Under the pieces are notes generated by a model that was not told where the DNA came from, made no database searches, and saw only the letters and a program-made list of their open reading frames with translations. Shown here piece by piece: positions 1 to 9,752 of a stretch of 39,048 bases of DNA (the first letter of the stretch is position 1; each line of letters opens with the position of its first letter). This stretch comes from Bacillota bacterium (lineage in GTDB: Bacteria > Bacillota > Dethiobacteria > DTU022). The translations under genes were made by a program, and so were the position numbers. The stretch is taken from assembly GCA_012800855.1 (NCBI GenBank), contig JAAZIN010000001.1, positions 1 through 39,048 on the forward strand. Reading direction: 5' to 3'.

Positions 1-54
1 AGGCCTGTCCTGCAGCTATTGACAACCCCGCATTCCTGTGGTATGTTATCGGAA

Positions 55-357
55 ATTAATATTGACAGCCGGTGATGGGGAGTAGTAGGCAGGAAGCAGT
101 GAGCCCCAGAGAGCCGGGCGGAGAGTTCTCTCCTGCTGCGAGCCCGGCGCTCATTGCCCTGTTGAATGGACCCCGGAGGTTCTACCCGAAATCCACGGGG
201 AGAGTAGGCGTAGACGGAGCTTTTACCGTTATCCAAAAGCGGGTATAAGGGCTGCTTTTGCGCTCCGTACCCGGCTGAGCGGCCTGCTTGGCAGGCAACA
301 TGGGTGGCACCGCGGGCAATTCCCCCCCCGTCCCATATGGGCGGGGGGATTAATTTT
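55..357 (+). promoter_or_regulatory. T-box riboswitch leader, Trp specifier (UGG at 167-169), with terminator hairpin 322-349
   Basis: T-box sequence TGGGTGGCACCGCGG at 301-315; specifier-loop context GTTGAATGGACCCCGGAG at 161-178; AGAGAGCCGGG..GCGAGCCCGG stem region; GC-rich hairpin CCCCCCGTCCCATATGGGCGGGGGG followed by ATTAATTTTT; directly upstream of trpB. Confidence 0.9.
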
Positions 358-375
358 TATAGGGAGGTATGGACC

Positions 376-1749
376 ATGAGCAAAAAGGTAACCAAGGTAG
401 TTCTGTCCGAAAGGGATCTGCCGAAGCAGTGGTACAACATCCAGGCAGATCTGCCCAAACCTCTCCATCCGCCACTGCATCCGGGCACCGGCCAGCCGAT
501 CAAGCCCGAGGACCTGGAGCAAATCTTCCCCTTGAACCTGGTGGAACAGGAGTTGAGCACCGAAAGATGGATTGACATCCCGGATGAGGTTCTGGATAAA
601 CTGCTCCTCTGGCGGCCCACCCCGCTGCAGAGGGCGCGCAACCTGGAAAAATACCTGCAGACGCCGGCAAAAATATATTACAAGAACGAGGGGGTCAGCC
701 CCGCCGGGAGCCACAAGCCCAATACCGCCATCGCCCAGGCCTACTACAACAAGCAGTTTGGCATCAAGCGGCTCACCACTGAAACGGGAGCGGGACAGTG
801 GGGCTCGGCCCTCGCCCTGAGCTGCCGCCTCTTTGGCCTGGAATGCAAGGTCTACATGGTGCGGGTGAGCTACGAGCAGAAGCCGTACCGCCGCCTGATG
901 ATGCAGACCTGGGGCGCCGAATGCGTGCCCAGCCCCAGCCCGGACACCGAGTTCGGCCGGCAGGTGCTGAAGGAAAATCCCGCCAGCAGCGGCAGCCTGG
1001 GCATCGCCATCAGCGAGGCCATCGAGGACTGCCTCAACTCGGAGAACACCCGCTACTCGCTGGGCAGCGTGCTCAATCACGTGCTGCTGCACCAGACGAT
1101 AATCGGCCTGGAGGCGCAGAAGCAGCTGGCCGCTATCGGGGAATACCCCGACATTATCGCCGGCTGCGTCGGCGGCGGCAGCAACTTCGGCGGGCTGGCC
1201 TTCCCCTTCATCAGGGATAAGATCTACGGCCGCGAGATTGAAATCTACGCCGTCGAACCCGCCGCCTGCCCCACCATGACCAAGGGTTCTTTTGTTTACG
1301 ACTTCGGGGATACCGCCGCCAAGACCCCGCTGCTGCCCATGTTCAGCCTGGGGCACGGCTTCATCCCCGCCCCCATCCACGCCGGCGGGCTGCGCTACCA
1401 CGGGACGGCCCCGCTCATCAGCCGGCTGCTGCTCGATGGCCTGATCACTCCCCGCAGCTACAACCAGCTGGAAACATACGAGGCAGGCCTCATCTGGGCG
1501 CGCACCGAGGGATATATACCCGCCCCGGAAACCAACCACGCCATCGCCCTGGCCATCGACGAGGCACGCAAGGCCAAGGAAGAGGGCAAGGAGAAGACAA
1601 TCCTTATCAGCTGGAGCGGGCACGGCCTCCTGGACCTTCCCGGCTACGACGCCTACATGCAGGGGAAGCTCACCGGCTATGCCATGTCCGACCAGGAGAT
1701 CACCGCATCGCTGAAATCCCTGGAAGGCCTGCCCAAGCCGCAGGTATAG
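376..1749 (+). CDS. trpB: TrpB-like pyridoxal-phosphate-dependent enzyme (TrpB2-type tryptophan synthase beta)
   Basis: ORF 304-1749; likely ATG at 376 after AGGGAGGT. Contains [22 protein letters not shown] (PLP Lys region) and [11 protein letters not shown]; long TrpB2 form. Confidence 0.93.
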   Translation: MSKKVTKVVLSERDLPKQWYNIQADLPKPLHPPLHPGTGQPIKPEDLEQIFPLNLVEQELSTERWIDIPDEVLDKLLLWRPTPLQRARNLEKYLQTPAKIYYKNEGVSPAGSHKPNTAIAQAYYNKQFGIKRLTTETGAGQWGSALALSCRLFGLECKVYMVRVSYEQKPYRRLMMQTWGAECVPSPSPDTEFGRQVLKENPASSGSLGIAISEAIEDCLNSENTRYSLGSVLNHVLLHQTIIGLEAQKQLAAIGEYPDIIAGCVGGGSNFGGLAFPFIRDKIYGREIEIYAVEPAACPTMTKGSFVYDFGDTAAKTPLLPMFSLGHGFIPAPIHAGGLRYHGTAPLISRLLLDGLITPRSYNQLETYEAGLIWARTEGYIPAPETNHAIALAIDEARKAKEEGKEKTILISWSGHGLLDLPGYDAYMQGKLTGYAMSDQEITASLKSLEGLPKPQV

Positions 1750-1772
1750 GATTGGGAAAAGATACTGTGTTG

Positions 1773-1804
1773 AAAAAGAGGAGCAGCCTTGCTCCTCTTT
1801 TTCC
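1773..1804 (+). terminator. Rho-independent terminator of trpB
   Basis: AAAAAGAGGAGCAGCCTTGCTCCTCTTTTT hairpin with T-tract just after the stop. Confidence 0.85.
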
Positions 1805-1875
1805 TTTGGAGAAAAATCCTTGATACGGTCAGCAGCCGGCCTACCACTGCCGAGCCAGACCGCCATCATGCGATT

Positions 1876-1911
1876 AAAAATGGGACAAACAGGTACGTCC
1901 CCAATGTCCCA
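1876..1911 (-). terminator. Inverted-repeat hairpin plus T-tract, probable selC terminator
   Basis: Minus strand reads TGGGACATTGGGGACGTACCTGTTTGTCCCATTTTTAAT, about 24 bp after the tRNA 3' end. Confidence 0.6.
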
Positions 1912-1934
1912 CGGGTTTGCATGGCGGGCATGCC

Positions 1935-2030
1935 TGGCGGGAGTAGATGGGAATCGAACCCACCGTGGACTTGTTAGGCCCACCACTGGATTTGAAGTCC
2001 AGGAGCGCCACCAGGCCGCCAGCTACTCCC
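1935..2030 (-). tRNA. selC: tRNA-Sec (anticodon UCA)
   Basis: Minus strand GGGAGTAG...CTGGACTTCAAATCCAG...GTGGGCCTAACAAGTCCAC...GTGGGTTCGATTCCCATCTACTCCCGCCA: 8-bp acceptor stem, TCA anticodon in a 5-bp stem, long variable arm, encoded CCA, 96 nt. Confidence 0.93.
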
Positions 2031-2346
2031 GCGTGACGAAAAATGCTCAATTATCCGGGTTTCACGCCCTATTTTATCAAGAGAGCAGCCAAAAAACAAG
2101 GTTGCTCCCGCAGTTTACCGGCATAATTGCACAACACCTGGCCGCCTTTTCAGCCACATCTTTTTGTCGAATTATCCCGGAGGTTCTATTGCATCCAGTA
2201 GTGCCTTCCGAAAAGATCTATATATGCTATACATTTCCGAAAATTCAAGGTATAATAAGATGCCCTCCTAAACATTGTCCAACGGCGCCGGCAATCCCGT
2301 AAACAGGTTTAGGAGAGAGGCATATTGATCCTTAACCGGGAGGCGA

Positions 2347-4200
2347 ATGGACATGCAGGATGAGTTGCGAAAGCTGCAGGAAGAGGTAAGAGCCCTAAAG
2401 GAAGAGCAGCAAAAGATGGGCGAGCGGTTGAAAGTTGTCTACGAGTGGCTGGCTTTCATGGAAAAGAAACTGCCCCCGCATGAAGCGGCGTCTCTCCCGA
2501 GAAGGGCTGATCTGCCTGCCGCTGCCGCCCCCTCCGCGGCGCCGGAGACTTTGCGAGCTGCCACTCCTGCAGCGCCGCCTCACACGCCCCCTCCTCCGCC
2601 TTCGCGTAAAGCGTCCAGGGACCTGGAGGCGAGAATCGGCGGAATCTGGCTGAACCGGATCGGCGTGATTGTATTTCTCCTGGGGGCGGTATTTTTCATA
2701 AAGCTGGCTTACGACTGGGGCTGGATCAACGAGACAGTGAGGATCGCTATCGGCGCCGCAACGGCGCTCATACTGCTATGGCTCGGCGAAAGAAACCGGC
2801 GGCGAGGCTTTGAAGCCTATAGCCAAGGACTGACCGGAGGCGGCATTGCCCTGCTTTACTTCACCATTTTTGCTTCCTTTTACTACTACGATCTCCTGTC
2901 ATCGACCACGGGCATGGGCCTGCTGATCCTGGTTACAATTGGAGCCGTATCCCTTGCCCTCTATCAAAATGCGCGAGCGGTAGCCGTGGTGGGCCTGCTC
3001 ACCGGTTTTTTAAACCCCGCTCTTTTCGTGGCTGAAGAGCCGCGTTTCGCCCTCATGCTGGTCTATCTGGTTTTGCTTAACCTCGGCATTCTCACCATAA
3101 CCTACTTTAAACGATGGCATTTTATGGGGATTATCTCTTTTATCCTGACCAGCATCTTTCTTGCCTGGGTCCCCATCTACCGCTTTCAGCAACCCACCCT
3201 CGCCCTACCCGCGGTGACCACGCAGGTCTATTTCAGCATTTTCCTACTGCTGTTCCTGGCGCTGCCGCTGCTTGCCCTTGCCCTGGGGCGCCGCTCCCTG
3301 GACTCACCTGATCTTTTCTTGCTGATTGCGAGTGCAGCCGTCTACTACATTCTGAGCTGGGTCAACTTGTACCCCCAGTTCCCCGGCATAATGGGCTGGT
3401 TTACCCTGGGCCTGGCCGGATTTTACCTGCTGGCCGGCCTCGCCCTGCTGCCGGCGGCACGGCGCGACCCCCGGGCCTATTTTGCCGCCTTCGCCATCGC
3501 CGCAGTGCTCCTGGTTCTCTTTGTGCCGCTGCAGCTGCGGGGCGCCTGGATCTTGGCCGGCTGGACCCTGGAAGCCGTCCTGCTCTGTTACCTTGGCCTG
3601 CGCCTTGGGGACCATAGAATACGCGGCGCGTTCTGGATCGTCCTTTTCCTGGCCCTGTTCCAACTGCTCTACGCCGAGTGGACGGTGCCTGTCGATCCCG
3701 TAAACTATCGTTTCCTGCATGGCAGAAGCGCCCTGCTCACCTTCGCTTTTATTGCCGTCCTGCTCTTGCTGAGCCGGCTTTATCACCGTTTTCGGAAAGA
3801 AGGCCCGGAGCCGCCGCAGGAGATTTTCATACTGTCCGGGGCGGCCGGGCTGCTGCTGTTAATCTTCGTCAGCATGGACATCTACCGCTACGGCTCTGTC
3901 CTGGCCTGGCGCACCGGCAACGCTGAATACTACCACAACCTGGCCCTGCTGGTAATGTCTCTTTTCTGGGCGCTGTATGCCGCCGCGCTGATCATAGCGG
4001 GATTCATCCGCAGGCAGCCCGCGCTGCGCTATGCGGCCATCGCTCTCTTCAGCCTGACCGTGGCCAAGGTGATCCTGTATGATCTCAGCTTCCTGCAGCT
4101 GGTCTACCGGATTATTTCGCTGGTGGCCCTTGGATTGATCCTGCTGATCGTATCGTACCTTTACCAGCGGCATCGCAACCGCATCGACCCGGCCGCATGA
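2347..4200 (+). CDS. DUF2339 multi-pass membrane protein
   Basis: 617 aa; N-terminal coiled coil and Pro-rich linker, then RDLEARIGGIWLNRIGVIVFLLGAVFFIKLAYDWGWI and many TM helices typical of DUF2339. Confidence 0.85.
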   Translation: MDMQDELRKLQEEVRALKEEQQKMGERLKVVYEWLAFMEKKLPPHEAASLPRRADLPAAAAPSAAPETLRAATPAAPPHTPPPPPSRKASRDLEARIGGIWLNRIGVIVFLLGAVFFIKLAYDWGWINETVRIAIGAATALILLWLGERNRRRGFEAYSQGLTGGGIALLYFTIFASFYYYDLLSSTTGMGLLILVTIGAVSLALYQNARAVAVVGLLTGFLNPALFVAEEPRFALMLVYLVLLNLGILTITYFKRWHFMGIISFILTSIFLAWVPIYRFQQPTLALPAVTTQVYFSIFLLLFLALPLLALALGRRSLDSPDLFLLIASAAVYYILSWVNLYPQFPGIMGWFTLGLAGFYLLAGLALLPAARRDPRAYFAAFAIAAVLLVLFVPLQLRGAWILAGWTLEAVLLCYLGLRLGDHRIRGAFWIVLFLALFQLLYAEWTVPVDPVNYRFLHGRSALLTFAFIAVLLLLSRLYHRFRKEGPEPPQEIFILSGAAGLLLLIFVSMDIYRYGSVLAWRTGNAEYYHNLALLVMSLFWALYAAALIIAGFIRRQPALRYAAIALFSLTVAKVILYDLSFLQLVYRIISLVALGLILLIVSYLYQRHRNRIDPAA

Positions 4201-4238
4201 TTGCAAGGTGGAATGCTCGCAGCGAGCCGTGACAGATT

Positions 4239-4260
4239 GGGGCTGGGCATGCCCAGCCCC
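4239..4260 (+). terminator. Perfect 22-bp palindrome downstream of the DUF2339 gene, probable terminator
   Basis: GGGGCTGGGCATGCCCAGCCCC followed by TAATTTTGG. Confidence 0.55.
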
Positions 4261-4461
4261 TAATTTTGGTAAACATGGCTTCTTCCTGTGAGCCTGTATC
4301 GATGACACAGCCATCTATCTTTTAAAGCAAGGCATGTTTAGGCTGCCTCTTGCTAAATGTTTCCTCCTTTTCTTGCGAGTGCCGCTAAAGCAGGGAAATG
4401 TTAATAATAGATAGAAAAATAAACATTAATTTAAAACGCAGGAAGTCATGGTCAAAGGAGG

Positions 4462-5511
4462 ATGTATATGCAAAAGGAAATCACCCGCGGAACAAACTTG
4501 TTCGATGACCGGGGCAATCTGACTCAGACAGGGTGGGCGCGCCAGCTGATCATGAACTATAACCGGGAGAAGATGCGGGCGAGCCTGCTCCGGCTCAAGG
4601 AATGGGATTGCTACTGCATCCTCAACCCTCAGCATCAGCTCAACTTAATCGTGGCCGACGTGGGCTATTTCGGAATGGGTCATGTGGACTGGTTTGATTA
4701 CAGGGCGGGGAAAAATAAAAGCAGCCAGGTGTTAAAGCTCTTTACCAGGGGCAAGCTCAATCTCCCCCGCACCGCCGATCGCGGCGACGTGGAGTTTAGG
4801 AAGGGAAACAGCTGGATTAAATTTAAACATCTCCCCGGGCCCATGTCGCAGCGGGAACTGACCTTTGACTTCCCCGACTACGAATTCGAAGGGCGCAAAG
4901 GCATATCCGGCCGCATCGTCCTAACCCGCGACCCCAAGGACGACACCATGGTCAACGTGATCCCCTTTAAAAACCCGCGCCACTTTGTCTACGTGCAGAA
5001 GATTGTCTGCATGCCCGCGGTGGGAGAGGTCAACCTTGGCGGTGAGATTTACAAATTCGAGGGCGAAGCCAACGACAGCTACGCGGCGCTGGACTGGAGC
5101 CGCGGCGTATTTCCCTATCACACCGAGTGGTGGTGGTCCTACGCCTCGGGAAAGGTGAACGGGAAATTTTTTGGCTTTAACATAGACTACGGCTTCGGCA
5201 CCGAATCGAGCAAAAACATGATCTTCTACGATGGCAAAGGCCATCACCTGGACGAAGTCACCTACACTTTTGATCCAAAGGACCCGATGAAGCCATGGAT
5301 CTACCGCAGCAACGACGGGCGGGTTGAGCTGCAGCTGGAGCCTATCTACAGCAACAGGGATCATGTGAGCCTGCTCGTATTGGAAACCAACGGAATTCAT
5401 GCCTACGGCTTCATTACCGGCACGGTAGTCCTGGATGACGGGACAAAACTTCACATAGAGCGCAAGGACCGGGTTTTCGGTTCAGCGGAATACTGCAAGC
5501 ACCGCTGGTAG
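4462..5511 (+). CDS. DUF2804 family protein
   Basis: 349 aa; start preceded by AAAGGAGG; N-terminus ITRGTNLFDDRGNLTQTGWAR and C-terminal FGSAEYCKHRW resemble DUF2804. Confidence 0.8.
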   Translation: MYMQKEITRGTNLFDDRGNLTQTGWARQLIMNYNREKMRASLLRLKEWDCYCILNPQHQLNLIVADVGYFGMGHVDWFDYRAGKNKSSQVLKLFTRGKLNLPRTADRGDVEFRKGNSWIKFKHLPGPMSQRELTFDFPDYEFEGRKGISGRIVLTRDPKDDTMVNVIPFKNPRHFVYVQKIVCMPAVGEVNLGGEIYKFEGEANDSYAALDWSRGVFPYHTEWWWSYASGKVNGKFFGFNIDYGFGTESSKNMIFYDGKGHHLDEVTYTFDPKDPMKPWIYRSNDGRVELQLEPIYSNRDHVSLLVLETNGIHAYGFITGTVVLDDGTKLHIERKDRVFGSAEYCKHRW

Positions 5512-5626
5512 GAAGCCTTCGGCTGATGGCGGGACGCAGTCCAGCGGTTCGGCCAATGCTTGAGGCTGAGCCGCTGAAGCGTTTTCCCATGGGCCTCCCG
5601 CTCCAGCGGAAGCGAGGTGAATAGAC

Positions 5627-6217
5627 ATGGCTACCGAAAAAGCAAGCACCAGAACAAGAATCATGAAAGCCGCCGTGGAGATAATCGGCAAGGAAGGAAA
5701 CCTTGGCGCAACCGTCAGGGAGATAGCCGAAAAAGCAGGAGTTAACATTGCCGCGATCAACTACCACTTCAGTTCCAAGGAAAAGCTCATTGAGGAAGTG
5801 GAGCGGGTGGCCATGGAGCAGGTTACGTTGATTTACGACTCCCTGCTCGATGGCCGCGGAAGCCTCCGGGAGCGCCTGATGAGATGGGCTGACAAACTGA
5901 TGAGCTACCTCATCGATTACCCGGGTATCATCTACATGTTAGGCGCCAAGGTTCTGCAGGGCGAGAATAAAGGCGCCGGCATGGAGGATTACCTCAGCAT
6001 ATCCGATGTCAGGCTGAAACCGGTGGTGGAGGAACTGACCGGGATTAGCGATGAGAAAATGCTCTCCTTCAAGGCGCTGCAATTGATTTCCGGCGTAGTC
6101 TACCCCGCCCTGATCTACTCGGGGGCGAAGAAGGCATTCGGGAAGATCATCAGCAGCGAACGGGCCCGACGGGAATACCTGGCCTCGCTTATCGACAGCC
6201 TGGTAAGGCCTGGGTAA
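5627..6217 (+). CDS. TetR/AcrR family transcriptional regulator
   Basis: 196 aa; RTRIMKAAVEIIGKEGNLGATVREIAEKAGVNIAAINYHFSSKEKL TetR helix-turn-helix. Confidence 0.92.
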   Translation: MATEKASTRTRIMKAAVEIIGKEGNLGATVREIAEKAGVNIAAINYHFSSKEKLIEEVERVAMEQVTLIYDSLLDGRGSLRERLMRWADKLMSYLIDYPGIIYMLGAKVLQGENKGAGMEDYLSISDVRLKPVVEELTGISDEKMLSFKALQLISGVVYPALIYSGAKKAFGKIISSERARREYLASLIDSLVRPG

Positions 6218-6236
6218 GTAGCTCCCGCTTTTCTTG

Positions 6237-6360
6237 TTAAATCCCCCCGGCCCCCCTTTGGCAAAGGGGGGAGTTTTTTTAGTTCTTTTTCCAAAGGTGG
6301 GAGTTTATTTAGATCATTTGCAAAGGGGAAAGCATCTGAAGCTCTTTTGCAAAAATAAGC
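6237..6360 (+). repeat. Degenerating tandem repeat array (copy A)
   Basis: Seed AAATCCCCCCGGCCCCCCTTTGGCAAAGGGGGGAG, then progressively decayed units CTTTTTCCAAAGGTGGGAG, CATTTGCAAAGGGGAAAG, CTTTTGCAAAAA. Confidence 0.7.
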
Positions 6361-6429
6361 TGCTTGATTGTATGGCCTTTCTTCTGCGACGCCGGGCTAC
6401 TCAACGAACATCCCAGCAGCAAACAAATA

Positions 6430-8271
6430 TCAATGCTCATTTTCTTTTATTTCCATTATCTTTTCTGCATCCTTCATTAACTCCTCCAACAACTCTGTCT
6501 GTGATTTCTTGTTCTGAACGACTTCAAAAATGCGTTCATCTATGGTGTTTTCTGCCTGAATAAAAATATATGTACATTTATTTATTTGACCTTTACGATA
6601 AATGCGATCATGACTCTGATAATATTCTTCGTAGCTGTATGACATGGAGTAGTATATCGCGTAACTACAATTTGTTAAGGTAACGCCATATTTTAAAGTT
6701 CTTGGATGAGCAATGATATAGTCAGCAACGCCATTTTTAAACTTAAGTATACTGTCATCAACATCCTTCGTATTGCCAAAAGCTGTCACAACACTTTTGT
6801 CTTTATTTTTTAGCAAATTATATATCCGATTAATTTCATATTGAAATTGACACCAAATTATAGCTTGATGACTTCCTATTTCATCTAACACATTCAATAA
6901 TTCTTTTTCTTTTTTATCATGTAAAAAGAGTTCCTGGCCATCTTTAATAATAAACCCAGAAGTTATTTGTCTTAATTTCATTAGAGATGCAAGTTTTGTA
7001 GCAACATTTACCTCATGTTCTTTATCTTGCTCCATAAATTTTGTATAGTAATTGGTAAGCATTTCATAATATTTTTCTCTTGCTTTAGTAGGTAAGACTA
7101 ATTTGCGAATCTGGTATATTTTTTCGGGAAGTTCTAGGCATTCTTCTTTGGAAAGCGTTATAGACCTGCTGCCCACAAGTTCAGCAGCTTCTCTCTTACC
7201 CTCTTTTGTATTAAAAAAATAATCCGTCCCGTATGTTCCAACCTTTTTGATTAATTTGCTACACATTGGGTTTGACGTTGAAAAAGTTTTAGGATCTATT
7301 AATTTCATTTGCGGAAAATATTCTAATATATGATTCGGTGCAGGTTTTCCTGATAACAAGTACAGGTATTTCAAATGTTTGCTAAAGTCCCTAACAGCTT
7401 TATAGATTTTTCTAGAAGGATCTTTTAACATTGAGCTTTCATCTACTATAAGCCCTGTGACGTTAAGATTTTTGTAGAACTCAACTTTTTGCCTAAATAA
7501 CTCAGGGTTAACTATGTAATGTGTCGCCCTTTGAATTAATTGCCTTTCAATCATTGCCAAACTTTCACGAACATTTCCCGCATCCCAAGTATCGCTACCA
7601 ATAAACCTGTCCTCAATTGGAATATCTTCATCAATTTTGTTCCAGTGAAGATATATTTTCTTGTAATCTTCAATTGTAATATTTTTGCTTAAAGGCAATA
7701 ATTTCATTTTGGGATAAAACCTAAAGCAATCACTCATCCATGCGGTTTTAATAATTGTCTTAGGACACAATATTAAGAATCTAGCATTCTCTTTTCGCTC
7801 TTTTTGAGCAATAATCTCCAAGGCAAGGACTGTTTTCCCTGTTCCAGTGTCATAGTAAAAAGCAAACCGATCAAAGATATCAGCTATGATTGCACCAGCT
7901 TTTTGATGCGGCAGCAGTTCATCGCTTATACCTAAATAATCATCAAATGGATCTTTGTTCCGCAACCGCCTCTTAACTAGATTTAATTTTTCATTAAGTC
8001 TCTTAAACTCTCGATTTCTTTTATCTGCAATTTTTAAAGCCTGCTTAAGAAATTTGTTGGTATTTTCATCAACCAAAACATTGTTTTCTTGAAATACCTT
8101 ACATATAAATATAACTTCATCTAAATTTTCTATATTTAACCTTATGGCAGCTATGCCGTTCTCTTTAATAGTGGCGTTTAATTGGAAAGCAAGTTGTTTA
8201 TCTTTAGAGTTCTCAATTTTTAAGTATATAACGTTATTGTTTTTTGTTCTTTTATCTCTATAAGCTTTCAT
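6430..8271 (-). CDS. SNF2-family (SF2) DEAD/DEAH-box helicase
   Basis: About 613 aa; Walker A DTGTGKT, DExx box VDESSMLKD, motif III LSGKPAPN, motif VI QSHDRIYRKGQ. Likely ATG at 8271 preceded by GAGGTAG; markedly AT-rich. Confidence 0.88.
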   Translation of the reverse strand: MKAYRDKRTKNNNVIYLKIENSKDKQLAFQLNATIKENGIAAIRLNIENLDEVIFICKVFQENNVLVDENTNKFLKQALKIADKRNREFKRLNEKLNLVKRRLRNKDPFDDYLGISDELLPHQKAGAIIADIFDRFAFYYDTGTGKTVLALEIIAQKERKENARFLILCPKTIIKTAWMSDCFRFYPKMKLLPLSKNITIEDYKKIYLHWNKIDEDIPIEDRFIGSDTWDAGNVRESLAMIERQLIQRATHYIVNPELFRQKVEFYKNLNVTGLIVDESSMLKDPSRKIYKAVRDFSKHLKYLYLLSGKPAPNHILEYFPQMKLIDPKTFSTSNPMCSKLIKKVGTYGTDYFFNTKEGKREAAELVGSRSITLSKEECLELPEKIYQIRKLVLPTKAREKYYEMLTNYYTKFMEQDKEHEVNVATKLASLMKLRQITSGFIIKDGQELFLHDKKEKELLNVLDEIGSHQAIIWCQFQYEINRIYNLLKNKDKSVVTAFGNTKDVDDSILKFKNGVADYIIAHPRTLKYGVTLTNCSYAIYYSMSYSYEEYYQSHDRIYRKGQINKCTYIFIQAENTIDERIFEVVQNKKSQTELLEELMKDAEKIMEIKENEH

Positions 8272-8494
8272 CAATAATCTACCTCAATTTAGTAGCTCAA
8301 GAAATTAAGCCACTTTTACTTCTTTCTCCTTTTTTAGGGTTTATTCCAAGGCAAGGCTCTGATTCCAAAAAAGACAATTCCCAAAGAATTACCAGTAAGG
8401 GATACAAGGGTATTGTCAATGCTTTAGACATTAAGAACATTCAATATGCTCAAATTTTTTCCTGCAGCAAGTGTCCCTTTTTTGTCTCGAGTGT

Positions 8495-9229
8495 TCAGGC
8501 CTGGCCTTTGAGGAATTGTTCGCGCAAAGGGGGGTCGAATTTTTCTATGGCGTAGCGGAGCATGGTCCGCGGCATCCGCCGGTAATGCTTTTTAAGAAAG
8601 GCGATTTCTGCATCCTGGTCCCGCTTTCCGATCTCCCTAAGCATCCAGCCCGTGGCCTTGTGGATGAGGTCATGGGGATGATCCAGGAATTTCTCCGCCA
8701 GGTACAGGGTTTCCCCATAGCGGCCCTGGCGGATGAAATAAAACGTGGCCATGATGGCGATCCGCTGCTTCCACAATTCCCCGGAAGAGGCCAGCTTGCA
8801 GAGCAGGTCGCTCTCCCTCTCCGCCAGGTATGGTCCCAGGATATAAGGTGCCGAGGAGTCCACCAGGTCCCAGTTGTTGATGCCATCTAGGTTCCGGAGA
8901 AAGATTTCGACGATGGTTTCTTTCTCTGCCGCGTCGCGCGCCCTTTCAGAACGCAGGCGCATCATGTAGAGCGCCGTAAGGCGGCACTCGTGGAAGGGAT
9001 CGCGCAGCAGCGTCTCCAGTTCATCCAGGGATATCTCCCGGTAGTATCGCCTGGCAACCTTCCACAGCAGGGGGACGGCTATGCCCAGGAAGCGGTCTCC
9101 CTCGCCGTAGCCCCCGGGAAAGGCCTGGAAGAAGCGCTGTGAATGGCTGGCTTTCTCCGGATCAGCCAGGCGGGCCAGTTCCTCCTTGATGCTCTTGAGA
9201 CAGTCCACGGGATCGCCTCCTTTGGCCAT
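8495..9229 (-). CDS. DNA alkylation repair protein (AlkD-like HEAT-repeat glycosylase)
   Basis: [31 protein letters not shown] and [11 protein letters not shown] motifs; start ATG 9229 or GTG 9235. Confidence 0.88.
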   Translation of the reverse strand: MAKGGDPVDCLKSIKEELARLADPEKASHSQRFFQAFPGGYGEGDRFLGIAVPLLWKVARRYYREISLDELETLLRDPFHECRLTALYMMRLRSERARDAAEKETIVEIFLRNLDGINNWDLVDSSAPYILGPYLAERESDLLCKLASSGELWKQRIAIMATFYFIRQGRYGETLYLAEKFLDHPHDLIHKATGWMLREIGKRDQDAEIAFLKKHYRRMPRTMLRYAIEKFDPPLREQFLKGQA

Positions 9230-9405
9230 CGTCACTCCGTCATCGTGAAAGCAGCAGCATCCTGCTTAGCTTTTGTTCATTATACCAGATGGTTGCGCAT
9301 TTTGCCGCGGGACACACTTTTCTACCGGGAAGATGCCCTCTGCAGCAGGAAGAGGGAGAAGGCGGTAGAATTACCATGAAAAAGGCAAAAGGAGGAAAGA
9401 AAAGC

Positions 9406-9726
9406 ATGATCGTGACCACAACGCCAACCGTGGAGGGAAGGAAGATTATCGCATACAAGGGGATTGTTTTCGGCGAAGTTATTGCCGGGGTCAATGTCAT
9501 TAAAGATATTTCCGCCAGCCTGCGCAACTTCTTCGGGGGGCGTGCCGGTGCTTATGAAGGAGAGCTGGTCGAAGCAAGGCAAGCAGCACTGGCGGAGATG
9601 GCGGAACGGGCCGCTGCTCTCGGGGCCAACGCCATTGTCGGCGTGGATGTTGACTACGAGGTGCTCGGCCAGGGGGGGAGTATGCTCATGGTGACCGCCT
9701 CGGGGACAGCGGTGGTCATTGAGTGA
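9406..9726 (+). CDS. YbjQ/UPF0145 family protein
   Basis: [35 protein letters not shown]...[16 protein letters not shown]; start 9406 after AGGAGGAAAG. Confidence 0.9.
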   Translation: MIVTTTPTVEGRKIIAYKGIVFGEVIAGVNVIKDISASLRNFFGGRAGAYEGELVEARQAALAEMAERAAALGANAIVGVDVDYEVLGQGGSMLMVTASGTAVVIE

Positions 9727-9752
9727 CCCCATCAGGGGTAGAATGGCAGCTT

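Noticed and set aside
229-1986. Long minus-strand ORF (585 aa) antisense to trpB
   Set aside because: Low-complexity Ala/Gly/Gln composition typical of antisense GC-rich frames; overlaps a clear trpB, T-box and tRNA. The same reasoning removes most other long antisense ORFs (e.g. 11189-12670 +, 17306-18829 +, 18769-20061 +, 21637-22926 +, 30237-31562 +, 32938-34035 +).
4462-5626. Possible selenoprotein extension of the DUF2804 ORF past its stop
   Set aside because: The stop is TAG, not TGA, and the ORF ends in a natural-looking C-terminus (FGSAEYCKHRW).
6237-8500. IS element or integrative element carrying the helicase
   Set aside because: I found no transposase, integrase, terminal inverted repeats or target-site duplication; only compositional contrast supports foreign origin.
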